Assembly: GCF_000027005.1 (NCBI RefSeq)
Contig: NC_012963.1
Coordinates: 310,001-374,000 of the forward strand
Origin: Komagataella phaffii GS115
Taxonomy: Eukaryota; Ascomycota; Pichiomycetes; Pichiales; Pichiaceae
Direction: 5' to 3'
DNA length: 64,000 nucleotides
The position numbers were made by a program, and so were the translations under genes. The notes under the pieces are model-generated. The model was not told the origin of the DNA and searched no databases. It saw nothing but the letters and a program-made list of their open reading frames with translations. Within the stretch, counting starts at the first letter, position 1. Each line of letters starts with the position of its first letter. This document shows positions 9,878 to 19,271 of the stretch, piece after piece.

Positions 9878-12528
9878 TAAGGTTAGTTTGTCAAAAAGCA
9901 AGTTTAAAAGATTTTGTAGCTAGGGGGATAAGGCTAAATTTATAAGAAAAGATAAGCTGATGCGAGATTAGGAGAAATAAAAATTCTCAGTCAGTGGCAT
10001 GTGAAAGTTGCCATCACGTGCTCGGAGTTGAAACGTGGTAATACGTGTTACATATAATCATGTCGTCCGTCAAGAGCTGGATGAGAAAGCGTAACAGACG
10101 CTTTGGGAAAGAGAGTTGGCAGGACTTACACGGGTAGATAGTAGATACTTTGGACAGGCCAGATAGAGCGTGAACTGGGATCATCAATTGGACTTGTTGT
10201 GGATAGGGTGTCTTGATTGAAAAAAGTGGCACAAACGAGATTATGACACGCTCGAGCTGCTGAATCAGGAACAGAAAGTTGCATACACTGTCAAAAAAAA
10301 AAAGTCAGTTTACACACGGAATGATATTTGACTCATAGTGACATAGTAACGGCTTCGAATGTAACCAGAAATGGAAGCTCGTTATCGCAATGAAGGTATG
10401 TGCAGTTCGGGATAAGAAGATTACATGCGGACTTGCTGCATCTTTGATTGCGTTACCATGTACTAGACCAATTGGGAGTGGGGGTGTACTTAATCTTGCG
10501 GAAAAACCAACCCAGAGCGTTTCCACAAATAGAACCTTAACACAATAGGGTCAAACCTTACCTTTTATCTTACCGAAAGCAAGCAACATGAATTCTTGCC
10601 AGTTTTTAGTGGGCCTGCTTTCATTGGCTCTAATCTTTTCGCCGAATACAAGCCAAGCGTTGTAACCATAGTTTCCCAATGTTGTGAAAGAACTGAACGT
10701 TCCTGCGGAGACGATTGCAAACTCATGCTAGAATTCTTATTTATCAATTTTGATCGCAAGTGTAATCTAATCAAGGTTCTGTTTGTGCCCACATACCTGA
10801 TTAGGTTTGCGAACCCTTGTAGATAAGTTTCCTGCACAAAGAACGATTCGTTGTCAAATAGGTTTGCAAATAGGTTTGCTAGGCGAAGGGAAAGGAAAGG
10901 TCTTTGGGAATGTTATCCTTTTGGCCGGCAAATGTTGGTTCGACAGGTTGTACTTATGCCAGTCTTTGCCCCTTTTGTGTCTTTGAAGCACACAGAGGGA
11001 ATACAATGTGTAAAGTGCAGTCTTTCTAATTCAATGTGATAAGACGTAAGAATTTAGTTTCAGTGCCTGAATGAAAATCGGATGACATTACAAACTTTTC
11101 ATACTTGGCAACTGGGAACTGAAAATACAAGAAGCAAGACGTCCCCACTACTTCAGTAACTTACGACAACGGAGTAAGAATGCTTTTAATTGAGCCAATT
11201 TAGTTTACAACTACTGTCAAAGCCCTTATCTTGAAGAACGGTGTTCAGGTAAACTTGGGAGGATGAGCTCGATTTTAGCAACAGTTGCAACCTAACAACT
11301 ACAACGAGATCATGATTTGCATTTCACAAATTCTTGATTGTATATTTGACGAGCTCATCCCAGCATCTTGTTGTGCCTTCTTCTTCTCAACGACTTCACA
11401 TCGTGGTTGGGGCTAATTGAGCTCGGCTACTCTTCTATTGCATCTATCTGATAGTTCCATGAATTTGCTACACATTGATCTTCCTGTATTATGACTAACC
11501 ATTCAGAGTGCCAACGCCATTATAAAGTTGCACATCAGCCGTCGTGGATCTAGCAGCTAGACAAAGTAGATCTTTGTAAAGTTGACGTTTTCTACTTGGA
11601 TTGAAAAAGGTTTGCTTCATGATGGTGTAACTGTATCGACGATGGTAACATGGTTACATGGCTACATTCAGTGATGGAATCGATCAAAACTGAAGTACCA
11701 GCTCTCCTAGGTTGTTCCAACAGTTGGTGATACCAATGTGTGTTCTTTCGATGTGATGCCGGAGCTAAGATTTATGTTGACAGGAACATGCAGGTTTGCC
11801 GATCACTGAAATACAGGATAGCAACGCAGTAAAGCTATCTCTTTGACAAATTTTCCTTTCTTTTCCTGTGCATAAACTGCTCACATTCAGTCAATATTCA
11901 CAAGCTATGGGTCTTTGCCTCTGTTCCTATTCATCCCTGTCTTGAAAAAGCAAGTCGCAATACATATTTGGCTTAACGATCTGGTTATCAATCCTTAATT
12001 TCTCGCATACCAACATCTAACATCTTTAGTGTACCTACCATTAAACGGTTGTCCTTACTAAAGTTCCCTTTTTGTCCGTCCTTACTTGTATAATTTCACG
12101 TGATGATTGATATTACAGTGCTATTATTACCAATACTCAGGCCTAGTGCAATAGTGACCATGTTCGACTATTCTTCCTCCGACTTTCAGGAACCAAGAAG
12201 GTAATTTGTACTTCTTCCTTTGAAATTTTCAATAGCATTCATTTCGACACTCCCTAGAGGTACGTAAAAGTTTATTATACCAAGTCCGCCCTCCGAACTC
12301 CTATTCCCATAAGTAAAATGCCATCAGGGATCCACACTTTTGGCCACACTTTTTACGAACAACAAACGTGATTATCAATATGATGTGAAGACCCCCATCA
12401 AAAGTGATGGGAGCGGTGCGAGTGTTATATATCACAACACTCCTACATGTCATCTGTTCTTTGGACTGAAAAACTCATCTAGAACAGAGTAAAGCTACAA
12501 GGAAGGAGTATTGTGGGTGGGCATAGCA
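9878..12528. other. Long gene-free stretch upstream of the C2H2 regulator
   Basis: About 2.65 kb with only short, unconvincing open frames on both strands (70-90 codons, no recognisable domains). No tRNA, LTR or long inverted repeat was seen. It holds CACGTG sites at 10015-10020 and near 12097, an A11 run at 10293-10303, three copies of TAGGTTTGC near 10800, 10859 and 10871, and small repeats just before the C2H2 gene. It separates two divergent genes, so it is probably an extended promoter for the regulator at 12529, perhaps with unannotated noncoding RNA. Confidence 0.5.
12332..12442 (+). promoter_or_regulatory. Repeat cluster and TATA box before the C2H2 gene
   Basis: Three small repeats sit within 111 bp. 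CCACACTTTT is directly repeated at 12332-12341 and 12344-12353. A perfect inverted repeat, CCCATCA-AAAG-TGATGGG, spans 12394-12411. A second one, GAGTGTT/AACACTC, spans 12420-12442 and encloses TATATAT. The core promoter is probably here, about 90-100 bp upstream of the ATG at 12529. A short frame of 11 codons (12447-12482) lies between the TATA box and the gene. Confidence 0.4.
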
Positions 12529-13452
12529 ATGAGCAAACGGCATACTAACAACCGTGATAGAGACGGTGACGATAGAAGGAACAGAACCCGAATTGATTTC
12601 ATCACCAATTCCGACTCGCCAAAGCAAACCAATTTACATCACTTTCCGAGACTTCCTACACAGATGTCGATTATGGGACACAGCGATGCCTCCCCTGAAG
12701 TATCTGAGATAGCGCCTCCCACGCCGCCTGTCAAACAGACGGAGGAAGACATCAAGTTTTTGCAGTTAGCCAATGAGGCACTTGAAAAAATCGGCACGAT
12801 TGATCCTTCCATCAAACAGGTCTTGACGAGATTGCAATACGCTGCACCTCCGCATGGTGGTGTTCCCATGGGCAACGCTTTCAGTGCGAGCAGCGTCAAT
12901 AGCGTCGTTCAGAACACACCCTTGGTGGATGAACTGGCGATTAACCATTTCCCTAACTTCAACAATGACATTTTTTATGACGAACACCATCTGAACCTCC
13001 ATAGCAACAATAACAACAACAATACCAACAAAAGTATACCGAGCGTCGCCGGTACGACGCCGACACCTACTACTGCAAATACTTTAGGCGAGACTACATA
13101 CCGAAAACGTGTCTACGAGCAGGTTTCTCCGACATCCTCCATGTCGTCACAGAGCTCATCTAAGGTTGATAAACCCTTTATCTGCTCTAAGTGTGCACTG
13201 GCGTTCCGGCGCTCGTCGGATCTGAAAAGACATGAGAAAATCCATTTGGAGGTGCTTCCGAATATCTGTTCCAGATGTCAGAAGGGCTTCGCCAGGAAAG
13301 ACGCTTTGAAGAGACACATTGATACTTTAACGTGCAAGAGAAATAGAGAAAAGCTGATGGTCAAACAGCGGTTACAAGACTCAGACTCTGGAGACAACGG
13401 GGATAAAGGAGTGGTCCATGACATTTTTTCGCAGTTCGGTTTTGGTAAATAG
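12529..13452 (+). CDS. C2H2 zinc-finger transcription factor, family unassigned
   Basis: 307 residues from the ATG at 12529; reading up to 12511 would need a TTG start. The N-terminal two thirds are low complexity: a hydrophilic RDRDGDDRRNR start, a helix near residues 75-100, and an Asn run near 165-172 followed by a Thr/Pro stretch. Two fingers lie near the C-terminus. The first is a classical C-x2-C-x12-H-x3-H (CSKCALAFRRSSDLKRHEKIH without its last residue). The second is C-x2-C-x12-H-x5-C, a C2HC variant, followed by basic CKRNREK. Such paired terminal fingers bind short GC-rich sites in many yeast regulators. I cannot assign an orthologue. The 2.65-kb upstream gap suggests complex regulation. 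Confidence 0.85.
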   Translation: MSKRHTNNRDRDGDDRRNRTRIDFITNSDSPKQTNLHHFPRLPTQMSIMGHSDASPEVSEIAPPTPPVKQTEEDIKFLQLANEALEKIGTIDPSIKQVLTRLQYAAPPHGGVPMGNAFSASSVNSVVQNTPLVDELAINHFPNFNNDIFYDEHHLNLHSNNNNNNTNKSIPSVAGTTPTPTTANTLGETTYRKRVYEQVSPTSSMSSQSSSKVDKPFICSKCALAFRRSSDLKRHEKIHLEVLPNICSRCQKGFARKDALKRHIDTLTCKRNREKLMVKQRLQDSDSGDNGDKGVVHDIFSQFGFGK

Positions 13453-13626
13453 ATAGAAACCCACTCTGTGAGGATTATAATATTAATGATAGATAGTCGG
13501 CAAGCTTGGCCGATGTGGAGAGAGCGTTAAGTAAGCACTTTAAAGCTAGTGATAATTTTTCGCGAGGGCAGGACTTGATAAGATGCACTCTGAACTGGAT
13601 CTTTCTTACCCTACCACCACTCAGAC

Positions 13627-14331
13627 ATGGATTACAATAGCGTATTGGAGACTGGCCCCTCCCCAAAGCTTAAAGATCTCAACGAAGAGATCCGCTTGAA
13701 ACTTCAACAGATCCCCGATTATCCGCTGGATTTCAACATCTTCGTTTACAGAGGTGTCAAAGATATTCGAACAGAAATTGAACCAGAGCTGAAAGAGTTT
13801 CGGGTTCAATACAACAACCAAAACATCAATGACGACCCATTGACTTGTACCGCTCGTCTGCAGGACAGACTTTTGGGATTTTTAATTCTAGAACGTCATA
13901 GAAGGGATATAGAGACATTGAATAAGACCTTGGAGGCCCAGGATTCAAATGGAAAGACTGTTACGTTGATAGAGCTGCAAGATCCGTACAAATATGAGAT
14001 TAAATCACCGTTGTATCTTCAATTGATGTCACAAAAGGATTCTCACAAACAAACGTTCCACAGGGTGGCGTTGTTGCAGAATCTGGAGTACCAGTTTGAG
14101 TCCAAAGTAAATCCAGAAGATGACGATGACATTAAGGATGATAACTCGTTAATCCAGCAGTTTGTATCCAACGAGGAGATCATGAACTTTGACCATTTAT
14201 TCAGACAGAAGCTTTCCAGTCTCAAAGACGCTGCCGAAGCTCAAGAAGCCATGGATGACTCGACAATCCTCCAATTGATGATCCCCGTGGCCGCCCAAAA
14301 GCTACTAGTAGAGAAAGACGCCCTAGCATAA
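13627..14331 (+). CDS. Unrecognised hydrophilic protein
   Basis: 234 residues, not recognised. The start is the ATG at 13627, the first in frame. The protein is predicted mostly helical and strongly acidic, with an acidic patch near residue 160 (EDDDDIKDDN) and heptad-like stretches (LLGFLILERHRRDIETLNKTLEA; LFRQKLSSLKDAAEAQEAM) that could be coiled coils. There is no signal peptide, membrane span or zinc motif. Size and makeup would fit a subunit of a multi-protein complex such as a kinetochore, mediator or chromatin factor, but this is only a guess. It lies 174 bp after the C2H2 gene and 143 bp before EGD1, all on the + strand, which need not mean shared function in yeast. Confidence 0.75.
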   Translation: MDYNSVLETGPSPKLKDLNEEIRLKLQQIPDYPLDFNIFVYRGVKDIRTEIEPELKEFRVQYNNQNINDDPLTCTARLQDRLLGFLILERHRRDIETLNKTLEAQDSNGKTVTLIELQDPYKYEIKSPLYLQLMSQKDSHKQTFHRVALLQNLEYQFESKVNPEDDDDIKDDNSLIQQFVSNEEIMNFDHLFRQKLSSLKDAAEAQEAMDDSTILQLMIPVAAQKLLVEKDALA

Positions 14332-14339
14332 TATATAGA

Positions 14340-14374
14340 TTAGGGCACTACCTTTATTGGACCTTTTTTTTTTT
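14340..14374 (+). promoter_or_regulatory. EGD1 promoter: TTAGGG and T11 tract
   Basis: TTAGGG (14340-14345, CCCTAA on the other strand) resembles a Tbf1 or telomere-type site. It is followed by a T11 tract (14364-14374) about 100 bp before the EGD1 ATG. Tbf1-like motifs and poly(dA:dT) tracts are common ahead of translation-related genes in non-Saccharomyces yeasts. Function is inferred. Confidence 0.3.
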
Positions 14375-14474
14375 AGCTTTCTTGTAGCCGTATCGAGGGT
14401 CGTGCGCGAGTCCTCCCGACGACTCTTCTTCGAAACCTCACAAAATTTTTCAATTTCCCAACCCCATCGATAGG

Positions 14475-14960
14475 ATGCCAATTGATCAACAGAAATTAGA
14501 GAAGCTACAAAAGAGTGGCCCAAGAAGAGTCGGAGGTGCCAGACTCAAGCAGAAAAGATCCAACAGAGATGCTGAGGCTGATGACACCAAATTGCAAGCC
14601 ACTCTGCAGAAGTTCAACGTCCAGACTTTGACTGGTGTCGAGGAGGCTAACTTCTTCAAAGATGACGGAAAGGTACTGCACTTCAACAGAGTCGGTGTTC
14701 AGGCTGCTGCCAACTACAACACTTATGCTTTCACTGGCTACGCTCAAGAGAAGAACATCACCGATTTGATTCCAGGTATTTTGCCACAATTGGGTGCTGA
14801 GAACTTGCAATTCTTGCAACAGATTGCTGAGTCTTTGCAGAAGAACCCAGATGCTTTGAACGCTTTGAAGAACCAGAACCAGGAGGGAGCTGAGGCCGAA
14901 GACGATTCTGAGATTCCAGAGTTGGTCGAAGGGGAGACCTTTGACAAGAACATCGATTAG
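14475..14960 (+). CDS. EGD1: Nascent polypeptide-associated complex subunit beta (BTF3 family)
   Basis: 161 residues. Egd1 pairs with Egd2 (alpha-NAC) to form the heterodimer that binds ribosomes near the exit tunnel and shields new chains. The basic N-terminus carries the ribosome-binding type motif (RRVGGARLKQKR). The NAC domain follows at about 35-100 (DDGKVLHFNRVGVQAAANYN). A helical stretch with PQLGAENLQFLQQ and an acidic tail complete the normal beta-NAC length. Codon use is strongly biased (TTG, AAG, GCT and similar), as expected of an abundant protein. The downstream 356 bp to the next, convergent gene hold T-rich tracts and no recognised gene. Confidence 0.95.
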   Translation: MPIDQQKLEKLQKSGPRRVGGARLKQKRSNRDAEADDTKLQATLQKFNVQTLTGVEEANFFKDDGKVLHFNRVGVQAAANYNTYAFTGYAQEKNITDLIPGILPQLGAENLQFLQQIAESLQKNPDALNALKNQNQEGAEAEDDSEIPELVEGETFDKNID

Positions 14961-15316
14961 GCTGTTGTATGATCTAGTAGATTATGTAATGAAAACCATA
15001 AACAAAATAGGTACTGTAGTGTTGACTACTGGGGTAAAAAAGGGCATAGTCAACGTTGTAGGTATGGTGAAGGTCTGCAGTTTGGTGTTGGAGTGCTGTT
15101 GGACTACTGGGACCATCCTATACTGTCTTTCTTTTTTTATTTTTTTGCTAGCAAACTAGACGGAGCTGAGGGGAGAGGGCTCGTTTTTTGTATTCTTTGT
15201 TTTTTCCTTAGTGTCTGCCTTCTAGGCAAGGAAAATCTCTGGGTTCTTTCCCACGAATAAAACCCCCTGCAGGGTCATTTCCGTCCTTCCAGAACCTCCT
15301 TCGATCCTCCCCGGGC
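14961..15316. other. Convergent intergenic region after EGD1
   Basis: 356 bp between two 3' ends. It is T- and TG-rich on the + strand, with several T runs near 15126-15215 that suit transcript end formation. No gene or RNA was recognised. Confidence 0.4.
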
Positions 15317-15787
15317 TCACCTTCCGAACTTCATCCACTCAAAGTCAGCACATATGCAGACAAGGTTGCCACAATCAGAGCAGCGGGAGCAGCCATTCGA
15401 ACCATTGTCGTCGTTACCCTCGTCCATAAAACTGTCATCAATGAGACCTGCCTCGATGATGCCTCCTGCAATGATGCCTCCAAACTGCTCGCAGTTACTC
15501 ACATCGTTAAAGAACCCCAAAGGATCCAAGCCCATGCTCAGGTCGCTGAATTGGCTTAAGTAGTGCTCTCTGTTTCGTTTCTGCATGATCTGTTTACTCT
15601 TCAGACTGGTCATCCTCCACGTCAGATTCAAAACTCTGTGTGAGTTGCTCAGATAGATCTTTTTATTATTGTAAACCTTCCACATCTCTAGGCAGTAATC
15701 CGTGTTGCCCTCAATCTCACTGCAAATCTCCCTGCGGAAAAGACCCGTAGGTGTGTTATTCTGCTCTTCACTTGATATGATATCCAT
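15317..15787 (-). CDS. Small protein with GATA-factor N-terminal (DUF1752-type) domain and HapX-like cysteine cluster
   Basis: 156 residues from the ATG at 15787. Residues about 32-62 (MWKVYNNKKIYLSN, then RVLNLTWRMTSLK) match the short domain found at the N-terminus of nitrogen GATA factors such as AreA/Gat1 and in several other fungal regulators (PF08550, formerly DUF1752). No GATA zinc finger follows. Instead the C-terminus has five cysteines: C133-x2-C136-x2-C139-x4-C144-x-C146. The last four have exactly the spacing of the cluster in the HapX-like protein at 1-680 (C-x2-C-x4-C-x-C followed by Ala). A metal- or Fe-S-sensing regulator or cofactor is possible but unproven. Two GATAA sites lie 60 bp apart in its promoter. 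Confidence 0.75.
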   Translation of the reverse strand: MDIISSEEQNNTPTGLFRREICSEIEGNTDYCLEMWKVYNNKKIYLSNSHRVLNLTWRMTSLKSKQIMQKRNREHYLSQFSDLSMGLDPLGFFNDVSNCEQFGGIIAGGIIEAGLIDDSFMDEGNDDNGSNGCSRCSDCGNLVCICADFEWMKFGR

Positions 15788-15822
15788 GGTAAGTTACAGG
15801 ACAAGCTTAGTTCAAAGCTGTC

Positions 15823-15887
15823 TTATCGATATATATTGATTAGCCCTCTGCACCTGCCCCCACTGTTTAAAGTATGTATGTCTTATC
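15823..15887 (-). promoter_or_regulatory. Paired GATAA sites upstream of the small GATA-like-domain gene
   Basis: The string TCTTATC occurs at 15821-15827 and 15881-15887, giving GATAAGA on the gene's strand about 40 and 100 bp upstream of its ATG, exactly 60 bp apart. GATAAG is the core site of fungal GATA factors. Neither copy is a full ATCWGATAA iron-type site. Confidence 0.35.
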
Positions 15888-16027
15888 TATGAACGAATCG
15901 GGTAACGAATGCAACAACACGAATTCGTGTAGTAGTGTCAAGAAACATAAATTACATTTTATCTCTCCTATATGTGAGTGATACACAGTACAAAAGGGCA
16001 TCTGGGCGTCCCCTAAACTTCAACTTT

Positions 16028-18487
16028 TTACTTTTTGTTCTTTCGTCCAAATAACCCCCTCTTCTTCTTTTTGTCTTTGTCAGATTCGGCTTTTTGTTCA
16101 TGAACGTTCAGCCCAAGTGGCTTGGACGCAAATTGTTGCTGTCCAGAGCCAGTAGTGGTTTCAGTACCGGGCGCACCTGCGGTCGTTGGTGCCGCTGATC
16201 CTCCGGCTGCTGCCACCCCTGGCTGTAGCTCCGGGTTGGAATTTTGATACCCAGGATGTAGATATTGTCTGTCATCAGTGAAATCGCGATCGTCCCTGTC
16301 AGGCGTAACAGTCCCCTGGCTATTCGAACTATGACTCTGACTATTAGTTCCTTGTCGGTTAGGAGGCTGCAGCCTTGATTGGGGAGTCGCTGAATTTGAA
16401 TGGTTCTGGTCCGGCATACCCATGACGGACAATCGGTGCGAGAGATGATTCACAGGTGGAGCAACACTCACTGGCTGCGGTTGTCTGAGTGTGCTCTGAC
16501 TGGCCTTTGCATTCAGTGCGTGTCCCTTTTGACGTGGCATCATGTTGAAATCATTCCCATTGTATCCAACAGCACTGGCAGAACCAAGGTTGGGTAATGT
16601 GGATTGCCTGTTTTTACGGTTAGTTTTTTGAGGAAAACGAGCCATGTCGCTGCCAAGTGCTGCTTCAGATGGGGCATAGTCCATCTGAGGTACAGATGAT
16701 ACTCTCCGCTGTACGGGTGGCTTTGGGTACTGGACTCCAGGAGGAGTTGGTCCTCCAAAGCTCTGTTGTAATGGCGGTGCACCGTACCCTTGAGGAGCTG
16801 CACCAATCGGGAATCGTTGATTTGGAAAGCCTTGAGGAGGTAGTGCATGGGGTGGTAATTGGTGTGAGTTGTTTGGATACTGGCCTCTAGGCTTTTTGAT
16901 CACATTTCCATACTGATCATATTGATTCTCCACGTAACCATGCGATTGATAATGTCCGTGTAAATTACCAAGGGACCTATTGGTAGGGATACTGCCATAA
17001 GGACCGTTTTGGGGTGGCAGCTGAGTCATGGAATGGTTTGGTCCCATTTGACTGACAAAACTATTAGCCCTTCCAACTTGTGATGATGGAGGTGGATGTG
17101 TAAGGCGTGAAGGTCCAACTGGTGGCCTTTGTTGGTAGAAGTTGGCTTGCCTTTGAATGTCCGGAGAATCGCCAAAGGCTCCAACAACACCTGCCAGTTC
17201 TTCAAGCTCTTCTTCAGGACCGACGTCAGCTGATGGAGGCTGAATTGGCGCATTTTGAGCTACTGGATGAGGTTGCTGAAATTGTTTATAGTCACGGCCA
17301 TTTGTTTGCGCTTCAGCAGGATGCTTGGAAGGTGCAGACTCGGCTTCTTTCAATTGAGTTCGTAGACGCAAGACTTCCTCGTGTTGAGCTCTTAAAGAGT
17401 TCAAGTTTTCAGGATTCTTACGAAGCCACAACATTGATTTTTCGGTGGAATTGGTATTGATCGAGGAAAATTGTGACATTATGGCATAAAGAAATTCCAA
17501 ATATGGAGTTCTGATTTTGTTGTCATCGGCCAGAAGGATTGGCTGTAATAATAGAAGATCTAGAGACAGTTCATTTTGATGGTAGAAATCATAAAATAGC
17601 TTCGGTGCTTCCATGAGATCATCAGTTAGTGGAACACTTGGATATAATTGGCACAACCTCTCAATGAGAGAATCCTCATTATCGTAAGATTTGAACAGCT
17701 TACATCCCATAGCTTTAATTACTGTGATAACTTCCATGATCAGCCCACTTATTAATGGTTTGGCTAGCATTTGTCCGTGTAAATCCTTGGGAAAAGGTTG
17801 TTCAAAAATGATAGATAGAGGTTCAATAGAGATTTTGGGCAAAGCAAACTTCCACTGATACGAAAGAAATTCCAAAGGAGTGCCCAACTTGTACACGTCA
17901 ATTTCACACGATTCATACAAATCAGATATTTTGTTGATCTGAACGACTTCGTCTGCCTCGTACTCTCGCTTCGACTCATCAGATTTACCAACGTAAACAA
18001 GTTCGCTTTCTTTCTTTGAATCACAGACCTTATACGTATTTTTCTTGACAGATCTGATATCAAAATCACTCATAATAGAGAAAATTTTCACTTCTGGCTC
18101 TTGCAAAGTCAACTTGATGAAAGGTTCCAAATTAACGTAGTTTGTTGATTCTACTAACAGGTTAAAAGCCTTTCCCGTGCTCTGGATTTGTCTCTTGGCA
18201 AAATCACGTAAATCAGTACAAATTGACGATAGTTCATCCAGGGAGGAAGCAGACACGATCACCATATCGTATAGTTTAACACCAGAATTAAATACCTGAT
18301 CCAAGGACGTGAACTTCGAGGAAGAAGTAAACCTGGAATTGCCAAATTTCTTGGAGTACCATTGAACAGTAGGCCCATCACTGCTTACAATAGTCAGGTC
18401 GCATATAGTAGATTTGAACAAACGCCAATTATAGAACGCCAGGTTCGGGTGTGAACCAACGGAGAGAACGGACTGACGTTCTGACAT
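16028..18487 (-). CDS. SVL3: SVL3/PAM1-like protein with ketopantoate-reductase-like N-terminus
   Basis: 819 residues. The N-terminal part (about 1-380) starts with a Rossmann-like segment (VLSVGSHPNLAFYNWRLF, then CDLTIVSSD) and later blocks that resemble S. cerevisiae Svl3 and Pam1. Those proteins of unknown biochemical function localise to the bud and bud neck and affect vacuolar dye delivery and pseudohyphal growth. From about 390 the protein is low complexity, rich in Pro, Gln, Asn and Ser, with many PPxQ-type segments. The extreme C-terminus is a lysine/arginine patch (KDKKKKRGLFGRKNKK) that could bind acidic membrane lipids. The usual glycine pattern of a dinucleotide-binding site is incomplete, so catalysis is doubtful. 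The name is a resemblance call. Confidence 0.6.
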   Translation of the reverse strand: MSERQSVLSVGSHPNLAFYNWRLFKSTICDLTIVSSDGPTVQWYSKKFGNSRFTSSSKFTSLDQVFNSGVKLYDMVIVSASSLDELSSICTDLRDFAKRQIQSTGKAFNLLVESTNYVNLEPFIKLTLQEPEVKIFSIMSDFDIRSVKKNTYKVCDSKKESELVYVGKSDESKREYEADEVVQINKISDLYESCEIDVYKLGTPLEFLSYQWKFALPKISIEPLSIIFEQPFPKDLHGQMLAKPLISGLIMEVITVIKAMGCKLFKSYDNEDSLIERLCQLYPSVPLTDDLMEAPKLFYDFYHQNELSLDLLLLQPILLADDNKIRTPYLEFLYAIMSQFSSINTNSTEKSMLWLRKNPENLNSLRAQHEEVLRLRTQLKEAESAPSKHPAEAQTNGRDYKQFQQPHPVAQNAPIQPPSADVGPEEELEELAGVVGAFGDSPDIQRQANFYQQRPPVGPSRLTHPPPSSQVGRANSFVSQMGPNHSMTQLPPQNGPYGSIPTNRSLGNLHGHYQSHGYVENQYDQYGNVIKKPRGQYPNNSHQLPPHALPPQGFPNQRFPIGAAPQGYGAPPLQQSFGGPTPPGVQYPKPPVQRRVSSVPQMDYAPSEAALGSDMARFPQKTNRKNRQSTLPNLGSASAVGYNGNDFNMMPRQKGHALNAKASQSTLRQPQPVSVAPPVNHLSHRLSVMGMPDQNHSNSATPQSRLQPPNRQGTNSQSHSSNSQGTVTPDRDDRDFTDDRQYLHPGYQNSNPELQPGVAAAGGSAAPTTAGAPGTETTTGSGQQQFASKPLGLNVHEQKAESDKDKKKKRGLFGRKNKK

Positions 18488-19271
18488 GTGTTTTCTGATA
18501 CTATGACTATGGGAGACCTGGGTGTCAATTGCTTTGAAAATATGAGAGTGTTTTTGCGTGACTGGGATGGAAGGTGACAGGTCTTTTTACCAGCTTTTGT
18601 CAGTGATAAGTGTTCAGTGTCGATTTAAGGTCGATGTGGATGTGTTTTGAGAAATGTTCAAAGTATGCTGGGAAGAATGGTGCACCGAGAAACCCCCGGA
18701 AAGGTTTTTCACCAAGTTCAGATTTAGAACAAATTCCATCGCGAAGGGTAATCTCTTCTTAGGAGCGGGCGCAGATAGAAGCCCACTGCAAAGTTGAGAG
18801 AAGAAATCCGAGGGTGATGCGGCCGAATATGGCTGATAATTCTCAGGATCGTTTTTGAGACTCCCTCTAGGCTATTGTCTTTGCGATCTACCGAGGTTCC
18901 AATCGAGGCTGAGTTTGGTCACAATCCGGTCCCAAACATCCTAACATAGTTTTTCACTACGATCTGGGTTCTCGCCCAAAGTTCAGCTAAATTTTAATTT
19001 CTCTCTACTAACAACAATCATTCGGCGTCGTTATGAGTTCATCTTTCTATAGTCATAACTTGATTGCCGAGGTCGGGACCATCTTGTTCTAACAAAACAA
19101 GTTGATTTTATTTCCAGATTCACGTGGTTGGTAGATCAATGTTTATAGAGAGTGTATCTCCGGTTGATGAGCAAGGCTCTGAATCTCTCGGTCATAAACT
19201 CTCGTACATTTCATGTTTTATCTGTATTAAGCTCTACACTCCTCGACTCTGTTTCTATCTGCCTATTCGCC
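18488..19271. other. Intergenic region between SVL3-like and SCJ1 (same strand)
   Basis: 784 bp upstream of the SVL3-like gene and downstream of SCJ1. It holds a CACGTG near 19123 and short T runs. No tRNA, snoRNA or open frame of interest was recognised. It probably contains the SVL3-like promoter and leader. Confidence 0.4.

Noticed and set aside
10565..10837. Overlapping open frames on both strands in the long gap
   Set aside because: They are 76-90 codons long without domains, ordinary composition for chance frames, and mutually exclusive.
9878..12528. Centromere or large inverted repeat in the gene-free stretch
   Set aside because: Komagataella centromeres carry kilobase inverted repeats; only short repeats were seen here.
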